The notes: a model not told the origin generated them from the sequence alone. Numbered from the stretch's first letter, positions 1 to 7,324 are shown. The stretch: DNA of 12,136 bases from DSOS01 sp035286585 (GCA_035286585.1 DATEDC010000246.1:1-12136); one strand, 5' to 3'. A program made the numbers and translations.

Positions 1-203
1 CTTTTGCCTCGTTCTACGCCTTCGGGATGGCCTTCCCGCGCCAAAACCGGCTCGGCTGGGTGATCTCCGCCCTGATGCTGGCTTTCCCGCTGGTTGGCGT
101 GCTGGGCATCTTATCACCGCTGCTCTACGAACTGCGCGGCCTGTTCTTCCTGCTCGGCATGCCGTTGTTTTGCGCCTATTTCTGGCAGCGCGCTCGTTCC
201 TGA
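1..203 (+). CDS. C-terminal fragment of an integral membrane protein (5' end outside window)
   Basis: The frame is open from base 3 to a TGA at 201-203, giving 66 codons of the 3' end of a gene. The product has two strongly hydrophobic stretches, the second (LFFLLGMPLFCAYFW) almost at the C terminus. A short charged segment (PRQNR) precedes the first. This is typical of the last two helices of a multi-pass membrane protein that ends in a basic tail (QRARS). Too little is present to name a family. The next gene starts one base after this stop, so the two are probably co-transcribed. What is seen is the open frame and hydrophobicity; membrane location is inferred. Confidence 0.6.
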   Translation, partial: FASFYAFGMAFPRQNRLGWVISALMLAFPLVGVLGILSPLLYELRGLFFLLGMPLFCAYFWQRARS

Positions 204-204
204 A

Positions 205-1461
205 ATGCCCACGGAAAAAGATCTCATCCGCCAAATCCCCCTTTTCGCTACTTTGCCTCCTGAAGAGGTGCAACTGCTCTCCAGTTTGTTGCGCCCTGCT
301 AGTATTCCAGCGGGAGCGATCCTTTTCTATGAGGGTGATCCGGGCGACCGGTTCTCGATCATCACCGAAGGCGAAGTCGAGATTATCCAGTCTTTTGGGT
401 CGGAAGAGGAACGCATCCTGGCCCTAGAAGGGCCGGGAGATTTTCTCGGTGAGGTTAGCTTATTCGATCCCGACCATCGGCGCTCGGCCACGGCACGCGC
501 CCGCACCTCGGTTCAGTTGCTCGAGGTGACCTCTGCCGAGTTTGAATCGCTCATCCATAGGCAAGTCCCGCTGTCCGTGGCATTGTTGCGTGGGATCAGC
601 CAACGCCTGCGCCGTTCAGAGAACCTGACGATCCGCGATCTCCAGGAGAAGAACATCCAGCTCGCTCGGGCGCTACACGAGCTTCAAGCAGCCCAGGAAC
701 AATTGCTGGAGAAGGAGAAGCTAGAACAAGAGCTGCGCCTGGCGCGCACCATTCAGGAGGGGACCTTGCCGAAGGTGCTGCCAGTGCTCCCGGGTTGGCG
801 GATCACTACATACTGGAAACCGGCGCGCATGGTTGGGGGAGATTTCTATGACTTTATCGCCTTCCCAGATGGGAAACTGGGCATGATCATTGGAGACGTG
901 ACCGGCAAGGGCATGCCGGCTGCCCTGATCATGACGACCACGCGCAGCCTGTTGCACTTTGCCGCCCTGCATGCGACCGGCGGAGGGCTAGCCCGGCCGG
1001 GAAAAATCCTTGCCAGGGTTAACGAGATATGCTGCCTTGAAATTCCGCCCAATATGTTCGTAACCTGCCTGTTCGCAGTAGTGGATCCTGAAAGCGGCCG
1101 GACTCGCTTTGCCAACGCCGGGCATAACTTGCCCTTCCAACGCACTTCGCATGGACTGAGCGAGTTGTGCGCCAGGGGGATGCCGCTCGGTTTGATGCCC
1201 GGTATGGTTTACGAGGAAAATGAGACAGTGCTGGCAGAGGGAGACAGCCTAGTGATGTACAGCGATGGCCTGACCGAAGCACACAACCTCCAGAGGGAGA
1301 TGTATGGTTCGGGACGCCTGCAAGCGCAGTTATTGGTCGAAGCAGGCGGTGAAGGGCTGATCAAATCCCTGCTAACCAAATTGGCAGAATTCACCGGCTC
1401 AGGCTGGGAGCAGGAAGACGATATCACCTGCGTCATACTGGATCGGTCCCTCCACAAGTAG
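205..1461 (+). CDS. Cyclic-nucleotide-binding / coiled-coil / SpoIIE-type PP2C protein serine phosphatase (RsbU-like)
   Basis: This 418-aa cytoplasmic signalling phosphatase has three parts. Residues about 10-125 form a cNMP-binding (CRP-like) domain. Its phosphate-binding cassette has Glu83 and Arg93-Ser94 at the ten-residue spacing of E. coli CRP Glu72/Arg82-Ser83, so ligand binding looks intact. Residues about 138-190 are a Glu/Leu/Gln-rich coiled coil. Residues about 195-415 are a SpoIIE/RsbU PP2C domain with the metal-binding acidic motifs GGDFYD (Asp213, Asp216), IGDVTGKG (Asp231), YSDGLTE (Asp354) and DDITC (Asp405, Asp406), plus NAGH at 304-307. In the family such enzymes dephosphorylate phosphoserine on STAS anti-sigma-factor antagonists; no STAS or kinase gene lies in the window, so the target is unknown. 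I chose the ATG at 205. The frame stays open upstream to an ATG at 94, but that would overlap the preceding membrane gene and add Cys-rich sequence unlike this family. No clear ribosome-binding site precedes 205, which suggests translational coupling to the upstream stop. Confidence 0.93.
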   Translation: MPTEKDLIRQIPLFATLPPEEVQLLSSLLRPASIPAGAILFYEGDPGDRFSIITEGEVEIIQSFGSEEERILALEGPGDFLGEVSLFDPDHRRSATARARTSVQLLEVTSAEFESLIHRQVPLSVALLRGISQRLRRSENLTIRDLQEKNIQLARALHELQAAQEQLLEKEKLEQELRLARTIQEGTLPKVLPVLPGWRITTYWKPARMVGGDFYDFIAFPDGKLGMIIGDVTGKGMPAALIMTTTRSLLHFAALHATGGGLARPGKILARVNEICCLEIPPNMFVTCLFAVVDPESGRTRFANAGHNLPFQRTSHGLSELCARGMPLGLMPGMVYEENETVLAEGDSLVMYSDGLTEAHNLQREMYGSGRLQAQLLVEAGGEGLIKSLLTKLAEFTGSGWEQEDDITCVILDRSLHK

Positions 1462-1470
1462 GGAGGCTTA

Positions 1471-1507
1471 GGCCTTCCTGTTACTGTACAATGGACAAGG
1501 GAAGGCC
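1471..1507. terminator. Perfect 8-bp inverted repeat after the phosphatase gene; possible transcript-end hairpin
   Basis: GGCCTTCC at 1471-1478 is exactly complementary to GGAAGGCC at 1500-1507, with one further T-G wobble (1479/1499) and a loop of about 19 nt. It begins nine bases after the phosphatase stop codon. No U-tract follows, so it is not a textbook intrinsic terminator. It could stabilise the 3' end of the transcript or be a protein-binding site. The repeat is seen directly; the role is inferred. Confidence 0.4.
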
Positions 1508-1560
1508 GATGAGGTAAATATAGGTTGGAGGCAATCACTCCGAACGCTTTCTATTTACAG

Positions 1561-1566
1561 TATAAT
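1561..1566 (+). promoter_or_regulatory. Possible -10 box for the small protein / cyclase gene pair
   Basis: A perfect TATAAT lies in AT-rich DNA 76 bases before the start of the 145-aa gene. No convincing TTGACA-like element sits 16-18 bases upstream, and there is no TGn extension, so the call rests on the hexamer, the AT-rich context and the position in a 180-bp gap. If real, transcription would start near 1573 and probably continue into the cyclase gene. Confidence 0.35.
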
Positions 1567-1597
1567 ACATGGGATATTAGTTCCCCGTATTGTTAAT

Positions 1598-1607
1598 TTC
1601 AATTGAA
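1598..1607. promoter_or_regulatory. 10-bp perfect palindrome (TTCAATTGAA) in the leader of the 145-aa gene; operator candidate
   Basis: TTCAATTGAA is its own reverse complement. It lies between the putative -10 box and the ribosome-binding site of the next gene, which suits a dimeric repressor. A weaker imperfect inverted repeat (ATAC at 1565-1568 with GTAT at 1587-1590, GGG with CCC inside) lies just upstream. AT-rich palindromes of this length can arise by chance, so this is only a candidate. Confidence 0.25.
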
Positions 1608-1641
1608 TAGCCTCTAAACTTTACACCTGAAGGAGGGAACG

Positions 1642-2079
1642 ATGGCGTTATTTGAGTTTTCTGCAATGGCAGCTACTTGTGAGATTGATCCGGGAACGGA
1701 GCAGGCTCTCGCAGATGGCGCGCTTCAAATCAACGGGCGTGTCTTCACCGACAAGGTCGAATCGCATGATTCGAGAATCGCTGGGACGAATATGCCCACG
1801 CTCAACATCACTTTCAATCCAAAGCTGGGGGAAGGCGAGCTTCAGGGAAAGTTCATATTGACGCCAATTGCGTTCGATGGTGCATGGGAGGGAGAGCTCC
1901 ACGGGCGCTTCGTGAATGGCATGGTTACCTCTTGGGGCATCGCACGCGGATCAGGCGCATTGCAGGGCTCCGTGTTAAGCGTTGACTTTCAGCAGGTGGC
2001 ATCATATCCTGGAACACCACCGTGCGATGAACCCAAGGCATTTTTCGAGATGAGAGGACTGATTCTCGAACACGATTAG
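1642..2079 (+). CDS. Small beta-rich protein of unknown function (145 aa)
   Basis: The ATG at 1642 is preceded by a strong ribosome-binding site (AAGGAGGG ending at 1637). The product has no signal peptide or membrane segment. Residues about 50-120 alternate short hydrophobic strands with Gly-rich turns: GELQGKF, WEGELHGRF, then GIARGSGALQG. This pattern is typical of a small all-beta barrel of internally repeated strands. The G-x-G-x-L-x-G turn is reminiscent of calycin/allene-oxide-cyclase-like or DUF3224-like barrels, but that is a guess from strand pattern only. Cys13 and Cys128 are the only cysteines. It ends 25 bases before the cyclase/ATPase gene, so the two are likely co-transcribed and the protein might be a ligand-binding partner of that receptor. 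I do not recognise the family with confidence. Confidence 0.8.
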   Translation: MALFEFSAMAATCEIDPGTEQALADGALQINGRVFTDKVESHDSRIAGTNMPTLNITFNPKLGEGELQGKFILTPIAFDGAWEGELHGRFVNGMVTSWGIARGSGALQGSVLSVDFQQVASYPGTPPCDEPKAFFEMRGLILEHD

Positions 2080-2104
2080 CATGCAGATGAGGGCAGGGAA
2101 GTGA

Positions 2105-4756
2105 GTGCAGCGTTATATGGTTAATCCGACCGAGGGTACCTATACTTTCCTGTTCACCGACATTGAGGGTTCGACTCGCCTGCTCCAGCGCCTCGGGAAT
2201 GATTATCCCCAGGTTATTGAACAACACAACCGGCTGATCCGCGAAGCAGTCGCAAAAGCTGGCGCTTCGGAGGTCGACAATGCTGGGGACGGGTTCTTTT
2301 TTGTCTTCCCGACGACTTCCCAAGCGCTTGAAGCTGCGGTTGAAGCTCAGCGTTCGCTGGCCGATTACAAATGGCCGCGGGGCGGTTCGATCCATGTCCG
2401 CATGGGGATTCATACGGGCGAGGCGGTATTTTCGGGGGGGAACTACCTGGGTCTGGATGTGCACCGTGCTGCGAGAATCTGCGCAGCAGGACACGGAAGC
2501 CAGATTCTCATCTCTTCTTCAGCTCATGCATTCATTGGGCATGCGCTTCCCACAGACGTCTCCACGAAAGACCTTGGATGCCACTTTCTGAAAGATATTG
2601 AGCAGCCAGAGCACCTCTATCAAATCAATATCACAGGTCTCTGGAGCGATTTTCCTCCCCCGCGCGCACGAAACGCGCGACCGCACAATCTGCCCAGCGA
2701 GCTCTCGGACTTTGTGGATCGAGAGAATGAGCTCGGCGAGATCACCAATCTGCTTGCGGAGAATCGGCTGGTTACGCTAACCGGCCCTGGAGGGACGGGC
2801 AAAACCCGCCTGGGCCTGCGCGTCGCAGCTGAAGTCTTGCCCAGGTTCACCGATGGTGTATTTTTTATTCCACTGGCGTTGATCCAGGATGCTCAGCTGG
2901 TTGCCTCTACAATAGGGAAGATCCTGGGTTTGAGCGAAATCGAAGGCCGCTCAAACTCGGATGTCCTCGCAGACTATCTTGCCAGCAAAGAGCTCTTGCT
3001 CATATTAGACAACTTTGAGCAGGTTCTCGGTGCTGCAATCCTGGTGAGCAATCTGTTGACCGCCGCTCCAGGCCTGAGAGTCCTAGTAACCAGCCGTACT
3101 CGGCTGATTATTCGCGGTGAACAGGTCTACCAGGTTCCACCTTTTGACACTCCACAGGAAGGGGAGTACTCAAACCTGGATCAGCTTGCGAGAGTTAATG
3201 GTATTGACTTGTTTGTCCGCCGAGCAAAGACAGCCGACCCGAATTTTATCCTCACGCAGGAAAACGCGGCATCGGTCATACAAATCGTCAGGCGATTGGA
3301 AGGATTACCACTTGCGATTGAGCTGGCTGCTGTACAATGTCGCATGTTCGAACCTAAGACATTAGCCAGGCTTCTTGATCAGAAATTTAAAATACTGCGC
3401 GGCGGTTCCAAGGATCTTCCGGCACGACACCAAACGCTCCGCGGCACGATCGCTTGGAGCTATACATTGCTTGATCCGACCGAGCAAGCGATATTTCGCC
3501 GTCTTGGAGTCTTCGTTGGTGGATTCTCCCTGGACGCAGTCGAAGCTGTCGTAGATAGCGATCTGAATGTAAATGTCTTGGAAGTGCTGACCTCTCTCCT
3601 GGACAAGAGTTTATTGCAGCGCCGTGTCCAATATGGGGAAGTGCGCCTATCGATGCTTGAAATGATTCGCGAGTTCGCACTGGAAGAGCTGGTTGTAGCT
3701 GGGGAGACGCAAAGACTGTCTGCTCTCCACGCCTGCTATTTCCTAAGTCTGGCGGAGGAAGATGAGCCTCATCTGACCCGCCAGGAGCAAGCGGCAGTGA
3801 TCGACCGTTTATCCGCTGATCTCGACAATTTCCGCGCCGCAATTCGGTATTGCCTGGAAAATGGAGATTTCGAGACAGGGCTTCGCATTGAGAGCGCTTT
3901 GTGGAGGTTTTGGCACGCCATTGGCCAGATCCGAGAGGGGCGTGACGGGCTTGAAATGCTGCTGGCCCGGGTGGAAGGACACCCACGCGTCCGGGCAAAA
4001 GGGATGGCTGGGCTGGCTGGCCTGGCCTACTGGCAAGCGGATTACGACCAGGCCTTGGCCTGTTACAAAGCTGCGCTCGCTATTTACCAGGAGATCGGGG
4101 ACAAATATTCCGAAGCGGATATCCTCTTATCGATGAGCACTACCTATACCTGGATGGGTGACGTTCAAACAGGCGGGCGATTAGCCGACCAGGCATTGGA
4201 TGATTTTCAAAGTCTTGGAAACCGGGAAAAAGAGGGCATGGCTTTCATGGCGAAAGGATTCGCTTTCTGGAAGGGAGGCGACCTTGACCGAGCTCGTCCC
4301 TTCTGGGAGGCGTCGCTCAATATTGCGCTGGAAGTAGGAGATTATATCGAGGCAGCCACCAAGCGTTTAGCGCTCGCTTCGATAATATTTCAACAGGGGG
4401 AGCGCCTTCAGGCTCTAAACAACTCCCTGGATGTCATGCAAGATCTCGTCCGGCTTAAGAATGTCACCTTTACCATCATGGCCCTCGATTGGATTGCCGC
4501 GATCGCAGCGTATGCCGATCCTGAGGGCGGTGTGCGATTAGCAGGAGCTGCCAACGGGCTTCGGGAGATTTTAAGCGGTGGGATGAGACCAGAAGCGAGT
4601 GGGCTGGAGAACGCCCGCGTCACCGCCGGACGGGAACTCGACTCAGAGACGATCGAGCGGTTGTGGGCAGAAGGTCGGGATATGAACTTCAACCAGGCCA
4701 TTGAATATGCAAAAGAGGTTGGAGAAGCTCTTCTTGCCGGCCACATTTTGAATTGA
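2105..4756 (+). CDS. Class III nucleotide cyclase / STAND (NB-ARC-like) ATPase / TPR regulator
   Basis: This 883-aa multidomain protein starts with a class III adenylate/guanylate cyclase catalytic domain (about 9-175). The metal aspartates are present: Asp19 in FTDIEGST and Asp62 in AGDGFF. Lys at the base-recognition position is Asp58 and the transition-state Asn is His120 (HRAAR), with Arg124 kept. Next is a STAND-type P-loop ATPase: Walker A GPGGTGKT at 227-234, Walker B LLLILDN ending near Asp302, SR motif in VTSRTR, and GLPL at 400-403 followed by a winged-helix-like part. Residues about 630-785 are TPR-like helical hairpins. The C-terminal segment (LAGAANGLRE... WAEGR) is characteristic of cyclase/LuxR-type STAND proteins, but no LuxR HTH follows. 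Family logic suggests ligand sensing by the TPRs gating ATPase oligomerisation and cyclase output. The GTG at 2105 has AGGGA five bases upstream. An in-frame ATG at 2117 gives MVNPTEG, closer to the usual family N terminus, and is an equally good start. Confidence 0.92.
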   Translation: MQRYMVNPTEGTYTFLFTDIEGSTRLLQRLGNDYPQVIEQHNRLIREAVAKAGASEVDNAGDGFFFVFPTTSQALEAAVEAQRSLADYKWPRGGSIHVRMGIHTGEAVFSGGNYLGLDVHRAARICAAGHGSQILISSSAHAFIGHALPTDVSTKDLGCHFLKDIEQPEHLYQINITGLWSDFPPPRARNARPHNLPSELSDFVDRENELGEITNLLAENRLVTLTGPGGTGKTRLGLRVAAEVLPRFTDGVFFIPLALIQDAQLVASTIGKILGLSEIEGRSNSDVLADYLASKELLLILDNFEQVLGAAILVSNLLTAAPGLRVLVTSRTRLIIRGEQVYQVPPFDTPQEGEYSNLDQLARVNGIDLFVRRAKTADPNFILTQENAASVIQIVRRLEGLPLAIELAAVQCRMFEPKTLARLLDQKFKILRGGSKDLPARHQTLRGTIAWSYTLLDPTEQAIFRRLGVFVGGFSLDAVEAVVDSDLNVNVLEVLTSLLDKSLLQRRVQYGEVRLSMLEMIREFALEELVVAGETQRLSALHACYFLSLAEEDEPHLTRQEQAAVIDRLSADLDNFRAAIRYCLENGDFETGLRIESALWRFWHAIGQIREGRDGLEMLLARVEGHPRVRAKGMAGLAGLAYWQADYDQALACYKAALAIYQEIGDKYSEADILLSMSTTYTWMGDVQTGGRLADQALDDFQSLGNREKEGMAFMAKGFAFWKGGDLDRARPFWEASLNIALEVGDYIEAATKRLALASIIFQQGERLQALNNSLDVMQDLVRLKNVTFTIMALDWIAAIAAYADPEGGVRLAGAANGLREILSGGMRPEASGLENARVTAGRELDSETIERLWAEGRDMNFNQAIEYAKEVGEALLAGHILN

Positions 4757-4840
4757 TGTAGCAGCCCCCAGATCCTTAGCGCTAGGCAACCTGAATCCGG
4801 TTTTTACCTCGCTTACAGCGGGCATTCGCCCCCATTCCCG

Positions 4841-4849
4841 TGATAGAAT
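4841..4849 (+). promoter_or_regulatory. Extended -10 promoter candidate for the ligase operon
   Basis: TG-A-TAGAAT matches the extended -10 consensus TGnTATAAT with one mismatch. No good -35 box is present 16-18 bases upstream, which extended -10 promoters tolerate. A GGGC-ATTC-GCCC hairpin-like repeat (4820-4831) occupies the -35 region instead. Transcription would start near 4856, just before the duplicated 14-mer, leaving a leader of about 65 nt. It is the best-placed promoter in the 166-bp gap. Confidence 0.45.
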
Positions 4850-4857
4850 TGCCCATC

Positions 4858-4885
4858 GGCAAAATGCCGCTGGCAAAATGCCGCT
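4858..4885 (+). repeat. Exact tandem duplication of a 14-bp unit (GGCAAAATGCCGCT x2), each unit self-complementary
   Basis: Two perfect head-to-tail copies occupy 4858-4871 and 4872-4885. Each contains GGCA-AAA-TGCC, a four-base stem (five in the first copy, counting the C at 4857) around AAA. TTGCC at 4849-4853 can also pair with the GGCAA at 4858-4862. The pairs are therefore mutually exclusive in RNA. The block lies between the putative -10 box and the ribosome-binding site of the protease gene, fitting a paired operator or a small RNA-level switch. Repeat and complementarity are seen; function is inferred. Confidence 0.6.
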
Positions 4886-4922
4886 ATTAATTCGACACTA
4901 TCCAGGGAAGGACTGAGCGTTT

Positions 4923-6605
4923 TTGCACCCCAAGCACCTCCGCGAGGGCGAGGAAATATCCCCGACGCACGCTTGTCCGCTGTGCGCCAAGCCGATCCCG
5001 CCTGAGCTGCGCCGACTGACCACGGAGATTGCCGCGCCCGTCAGGCGTAAATTGCAGCGCGATCATCCGGAATGGGATTCCGGTCTGGGCGCCTGCCCGG
5101 AATGCGTTCACCAGGCCGCCCAGGCAGCCCTGCGCAGGCGCAGCCAGGCAACCATCCAGAATGAACGCCTGCTGCCGTATCCCATTTACGCTGCGGATGA
5201 CACCCGCCTGATCCCCGCGCATCGCCACGTGGAAGCCAGCCCCCACTATAGCGGTCAGGGGATTACCCTGGCCTTCCTGGATTCAGGTTTTTACCCCCAT
5301 CCCGATCTAACCCAACCCGAGAATCGCATTCTCTGTTATGTGGACGCCACGGAGGCGGAGCCCGTAGAAAACGCCCGTTTCAACCTGCCGCAGGCCACAA
5401 GCTGGCATGGATTGATGACCTCCAGCGTGGCAGCCGGCAACGGCTTCATGTCCGACGGCCTGTACCGCGGCATCGCCTACCGGGCGAGCCTGGTGCTGGT
5501 CAAAACCGGGCATGCCTCCAGGCGGGGCATCCGCGAGGCCGATATCGCCCGCGCCCTGGAGTGGGTGATCGCCAACCAGCGGCGCTTCGATATTCGCATC
5601 GTCAACATCTCCCTGGGAGGCGATATCCCCACCAACGGCAAGTTAACCGAGCTGGACCGGCTGGTCGGAAAGGCGGTCGCTCAGGGCATGGTCGTGGTGG
5701 CGGCAGCGGGCAATCATGGCCTCGAGCGGCTGGTCCCTCCAGCCAGCGCCCCGGCTGCGATCACCGTCGGCGGATTGGATAACCGCAACTCATTCGACCG
5801 CAGCTTGTGGCGCATGTACCCCTCCAATTACGGGCGCGCCGCGAACTCGCAGCCTAAACCGGAGATCATTGCCCCAGCCAGGTGGCTGGCTGCGCCGATG
5901 CTGCCGCGCACCCGGGTTCACTACGAAGGCATGCTTTTATGGCGGCTAAATAAAACCCTGGAACGCCTGCTGCAGGCGGGAGGAGGTGCGCCAGGATCAG
6001 ATCCAAGGGGCAGGCACCTGCGGCTGGAGGCGCTTCAGCGCAGGATACGCCAGCGCATGCGCGATCAGAAGTACATTCATCCTCACTACCAGCACGTCGA
6101 CGGCACCTCCATGGCGGCCCCGCTGGTGAGCGCCGTCGCCGCCCTGGTGTTGGAGGCCAACCCGGGTCTGAGCCCGACCCAGGTAAAGCAAATCTTGCTC
6201 ACCACCGCCGTCCCCCTGGAGAAATTCCCGCCGGCAGTGACTGGCGCGGGGCTGGTCAACGCCGGTCGCGCTGTAGGCGCAGCCAGGCGTCTCGCCCGCG
6301 GCATCCTGGATGAGCTCCCCTTTTCCCCGCACGTGCAGGCTGACCAGATTCACTTCTCTTATTTCGACCCGCTCAATCGCGCCGCCGAGGTGGCTTTGAT
6401 CGCCAGCTTTAACGGCTGGAATCCCGCGGATTACGCCCTGAGATCCAGCTCGCCGGGGCTCTGGCAGCTCTCCATACCCCGCCTGCCGAAGGGAATTTAC
6501 CGCTACAAATTCCTGGTGGACGGCAAGTGGGCCCATGACCCCGAGAATCCCGAGCGGGTGGAAGATGGCTACGGCGGTTTCAGCTCTATCCTGGAAGTGA
6601 AATAA
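4923..6605 (+). CDS. S8 subtilisin-family protease with N-terminal zinc-ribbon-like module and C-terminal CBM48/AMPK-beta-like domain
   Basis: The product is 560 aa. It begins with a CPLC (Cys18/21) ... CPEC (Cys58/61) pair that looks like a zinc ribbon. An S8 peptidase domain follows (about 110-455) with the full catalytic set: Asp120 (LDSG), His162 (SWHG), oxyanion Asn264 (AAGNHG) and Ser396 (GTSMAAP). Between Asn and Ser is a basic helical insertion (about 315-390), longer than in classical subtilisin. Residues about 475-560 resemble CBM48 / the AMPK-beta glycogen-binding domain: FNGWNP at 496-501, then a GIYRYKFLVDGKW strand pair. No signal peptide or propeptide is visible, so a cytoplasmic protease that may bind alpha-glucan is likely. 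The TTG at 4923 is the only start available at this end (in-frame TGA at 4914) and has GGGAAGGA ten bases upstream. The gene leads an operon with an esterase and four amide ligases, so it may mature a ligase product or act on a tagged protein. Confidence 0.9.
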   Translation: MHPKHLREGEEISPTHACPLCAKPIPPELRRLTTEIAAPVRRKLQRDHPEWDSGLGACPECVHQAAQAALRRRSQATIQNERLLPYPIYAADDTRLIPAHRHVEASPHYSGQGITLAFLDSGFYPHPDLTQPENRILCYVDATEAEPVENARFNLPQATSWHGLMTSSVAAGNGFMSDGLYRGIAYRASLVLVKTGHASRRGIREADIARALEWVIANQRRFDIRIVNISLGGDIPTNGKLTELDRLVGKAVAQGMVVVAAAGNHGLERLVPPASAPAAITVGGLDNRNSFDRSLWRMYPSNYGRAANSQPKPEIIAPARWLAAPMLPRTRVHYEGMLLWRLNKTLERLLQAGGGAPGSDPRGRHLRLEALQRRIRQRMRDQKYIHPHYQHVDGTSMAAPLVSAVAALVLEANPGLSPTQVKQILLTTAVPLEKFPPAVTGAGLVNAGRAVGAARRLARGILDELPFSPHVQADQIHFSYFDPLNRAAEVALIASFNGWNPADYALRSSSPGLWQLSIPRLPKGIYRYKFLVDGKWAHDPENPERVEDGYGGFSSILEVK

Positions 6606-7324
6606 TGAATCGAGAATACCATCGCTGGTACAGCCCATCCCTCGGGCGGGATATGGAGCTGCTGGTCTTCGGGCACGCAGGGGCGCGCCTTCTGGTCTTC
6701 CCCACCTCGAGAGGCAAATTCTACGAATGGGAAGACAGAAGTATGGTGGCGACCATGGGCGAGGACCTGGAAAGAGGCTGGGTCCAGATGTACTGCGTGG
6801 ACAGCGTGGATGAGGAGAGCTGGTACGCCTGGCACAAGCACCCAGCAGAGCGGGCCTGGCGGCACGTTCAATATGATAACTATCTCCTCCACGAAGTCCT
6901 GCCCCTGGTTTCCCAGAAAAATCCCACCCCGTACCTGATCGTAAGCGGCGCCAGTTTTGGGGCCTATCACGCCATGAACTTCGCCCTGCGCCACCCGGAA
7001 ATTACCAACCGGGTGATCGCCATGAGCGGCATGTTCAACATCGAACGCTGGCTCGGTGATTACAGGGACGACAATATCTACTATAATTGTCCCTGCCTGT
7101 ATCTCCCAAACGAACATCAAGAAAGCCGCCTGAACCTGCTGCGGCGCCTGGACATTATCCTGGCAGTCGGCCGCGATGACTCAAACTTTGGCAACAATCG
7201 CTGGTTTTCGGATGTGCTGTGGAGCAAAAGCATCTGGCACGCGCTGCGCATCTGGGATGGCTGGGCGCACGATTGGCCCTGGTGGCACCAGATGATCCGG
7301 CTGTACCTCAGCGGGCACGATTGA
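6605..7324 (+). CDS. Alpha/beta-hydrolase esterase (esterase D / PHB-depolymerase-like superfamily)
   Basis: This 239-aa soluble hydrolase has a complete candidate triad. Ser117 is in the nucleophile elbow GASFG, preceded by a hydrophobic strand (YLIVS). Asp191 or Asp192 lies in VGRDD, and His222 is in GWAHDWPWW. The C-terminal HDWPWW motif and overall length fit the small bacterial esterases related to esterase D and Fes-type hydrolases. There is no signal peptide, so a cytoplasmic enzyme is expected. The ATG overlaps the protease stop by one base (TAATG), with GGAAG seven bases upstream, so translation is probably coupled. In this operon it could hydrolyse an ester, thioester or amide of the ligase product, or release it from a carrier. 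The substrate cannot be read from sequence. The protein is unusually rich in Trp. Confidence 0.88.
   Translation: MNREYHRWYSPSLGRDMELLVFGHAGARLLVFPTSRGKFYEWEDRSMVATMGEDLERGWVQMYCVDSVDEESWYAWHKHPAERAWRHVQYDNYLLHEVLPLVSQKNPTPYLIVSGASFGAYHAMNFALRHPEITNRVIAMSGMFNIERWLGDYRDDNIYYNCPCLYLPNEHQESRLNLLRRLDIILAVGRDDSNFGNNRWFSDVLWSKSIWHALRIWDGWAHDWPWWHQMIRLYLSGHD

Noticed and set aside
94..204. Extended N terminus for the phosphatase from an ATG at 94
   Set aside because: It overlaps the end of the membrane-protein gene in another frame and adds Cys/Ser-rich residues unlike the family; the ATG at 205 directly follows that gene's stop.
1448..1478. Terminator hairpin from CCTCC/GGAGG around the phosphatase stop codon
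   Set aside because: The stem is only five bases and competes with the better 8-bp repeat at 1471-1507; no T-run follows.
1925..2494. A 189-codon open frame on the - strand
   Set aside because: It lies antisense to the small protein and the conserved cyclase domain, its product is Ser/Arg-rich without recognisable motifs, and it has no supporting start signal.
4777..4791. CCTTAGCGCTAGG as a terminator after the cyclase gene
   Set aside because: Only the eight-base core TAGCGCTA is palindromic, with no loop and no adjacent T-run, so it cannot form a terminator hairpin.
5997..7120. Long - strand open frames opposite the protease and esterase
   Set aside because: They are antisense to strongly conserved catalytic domains and reflect high GC codon bias; their products show no family motifs.
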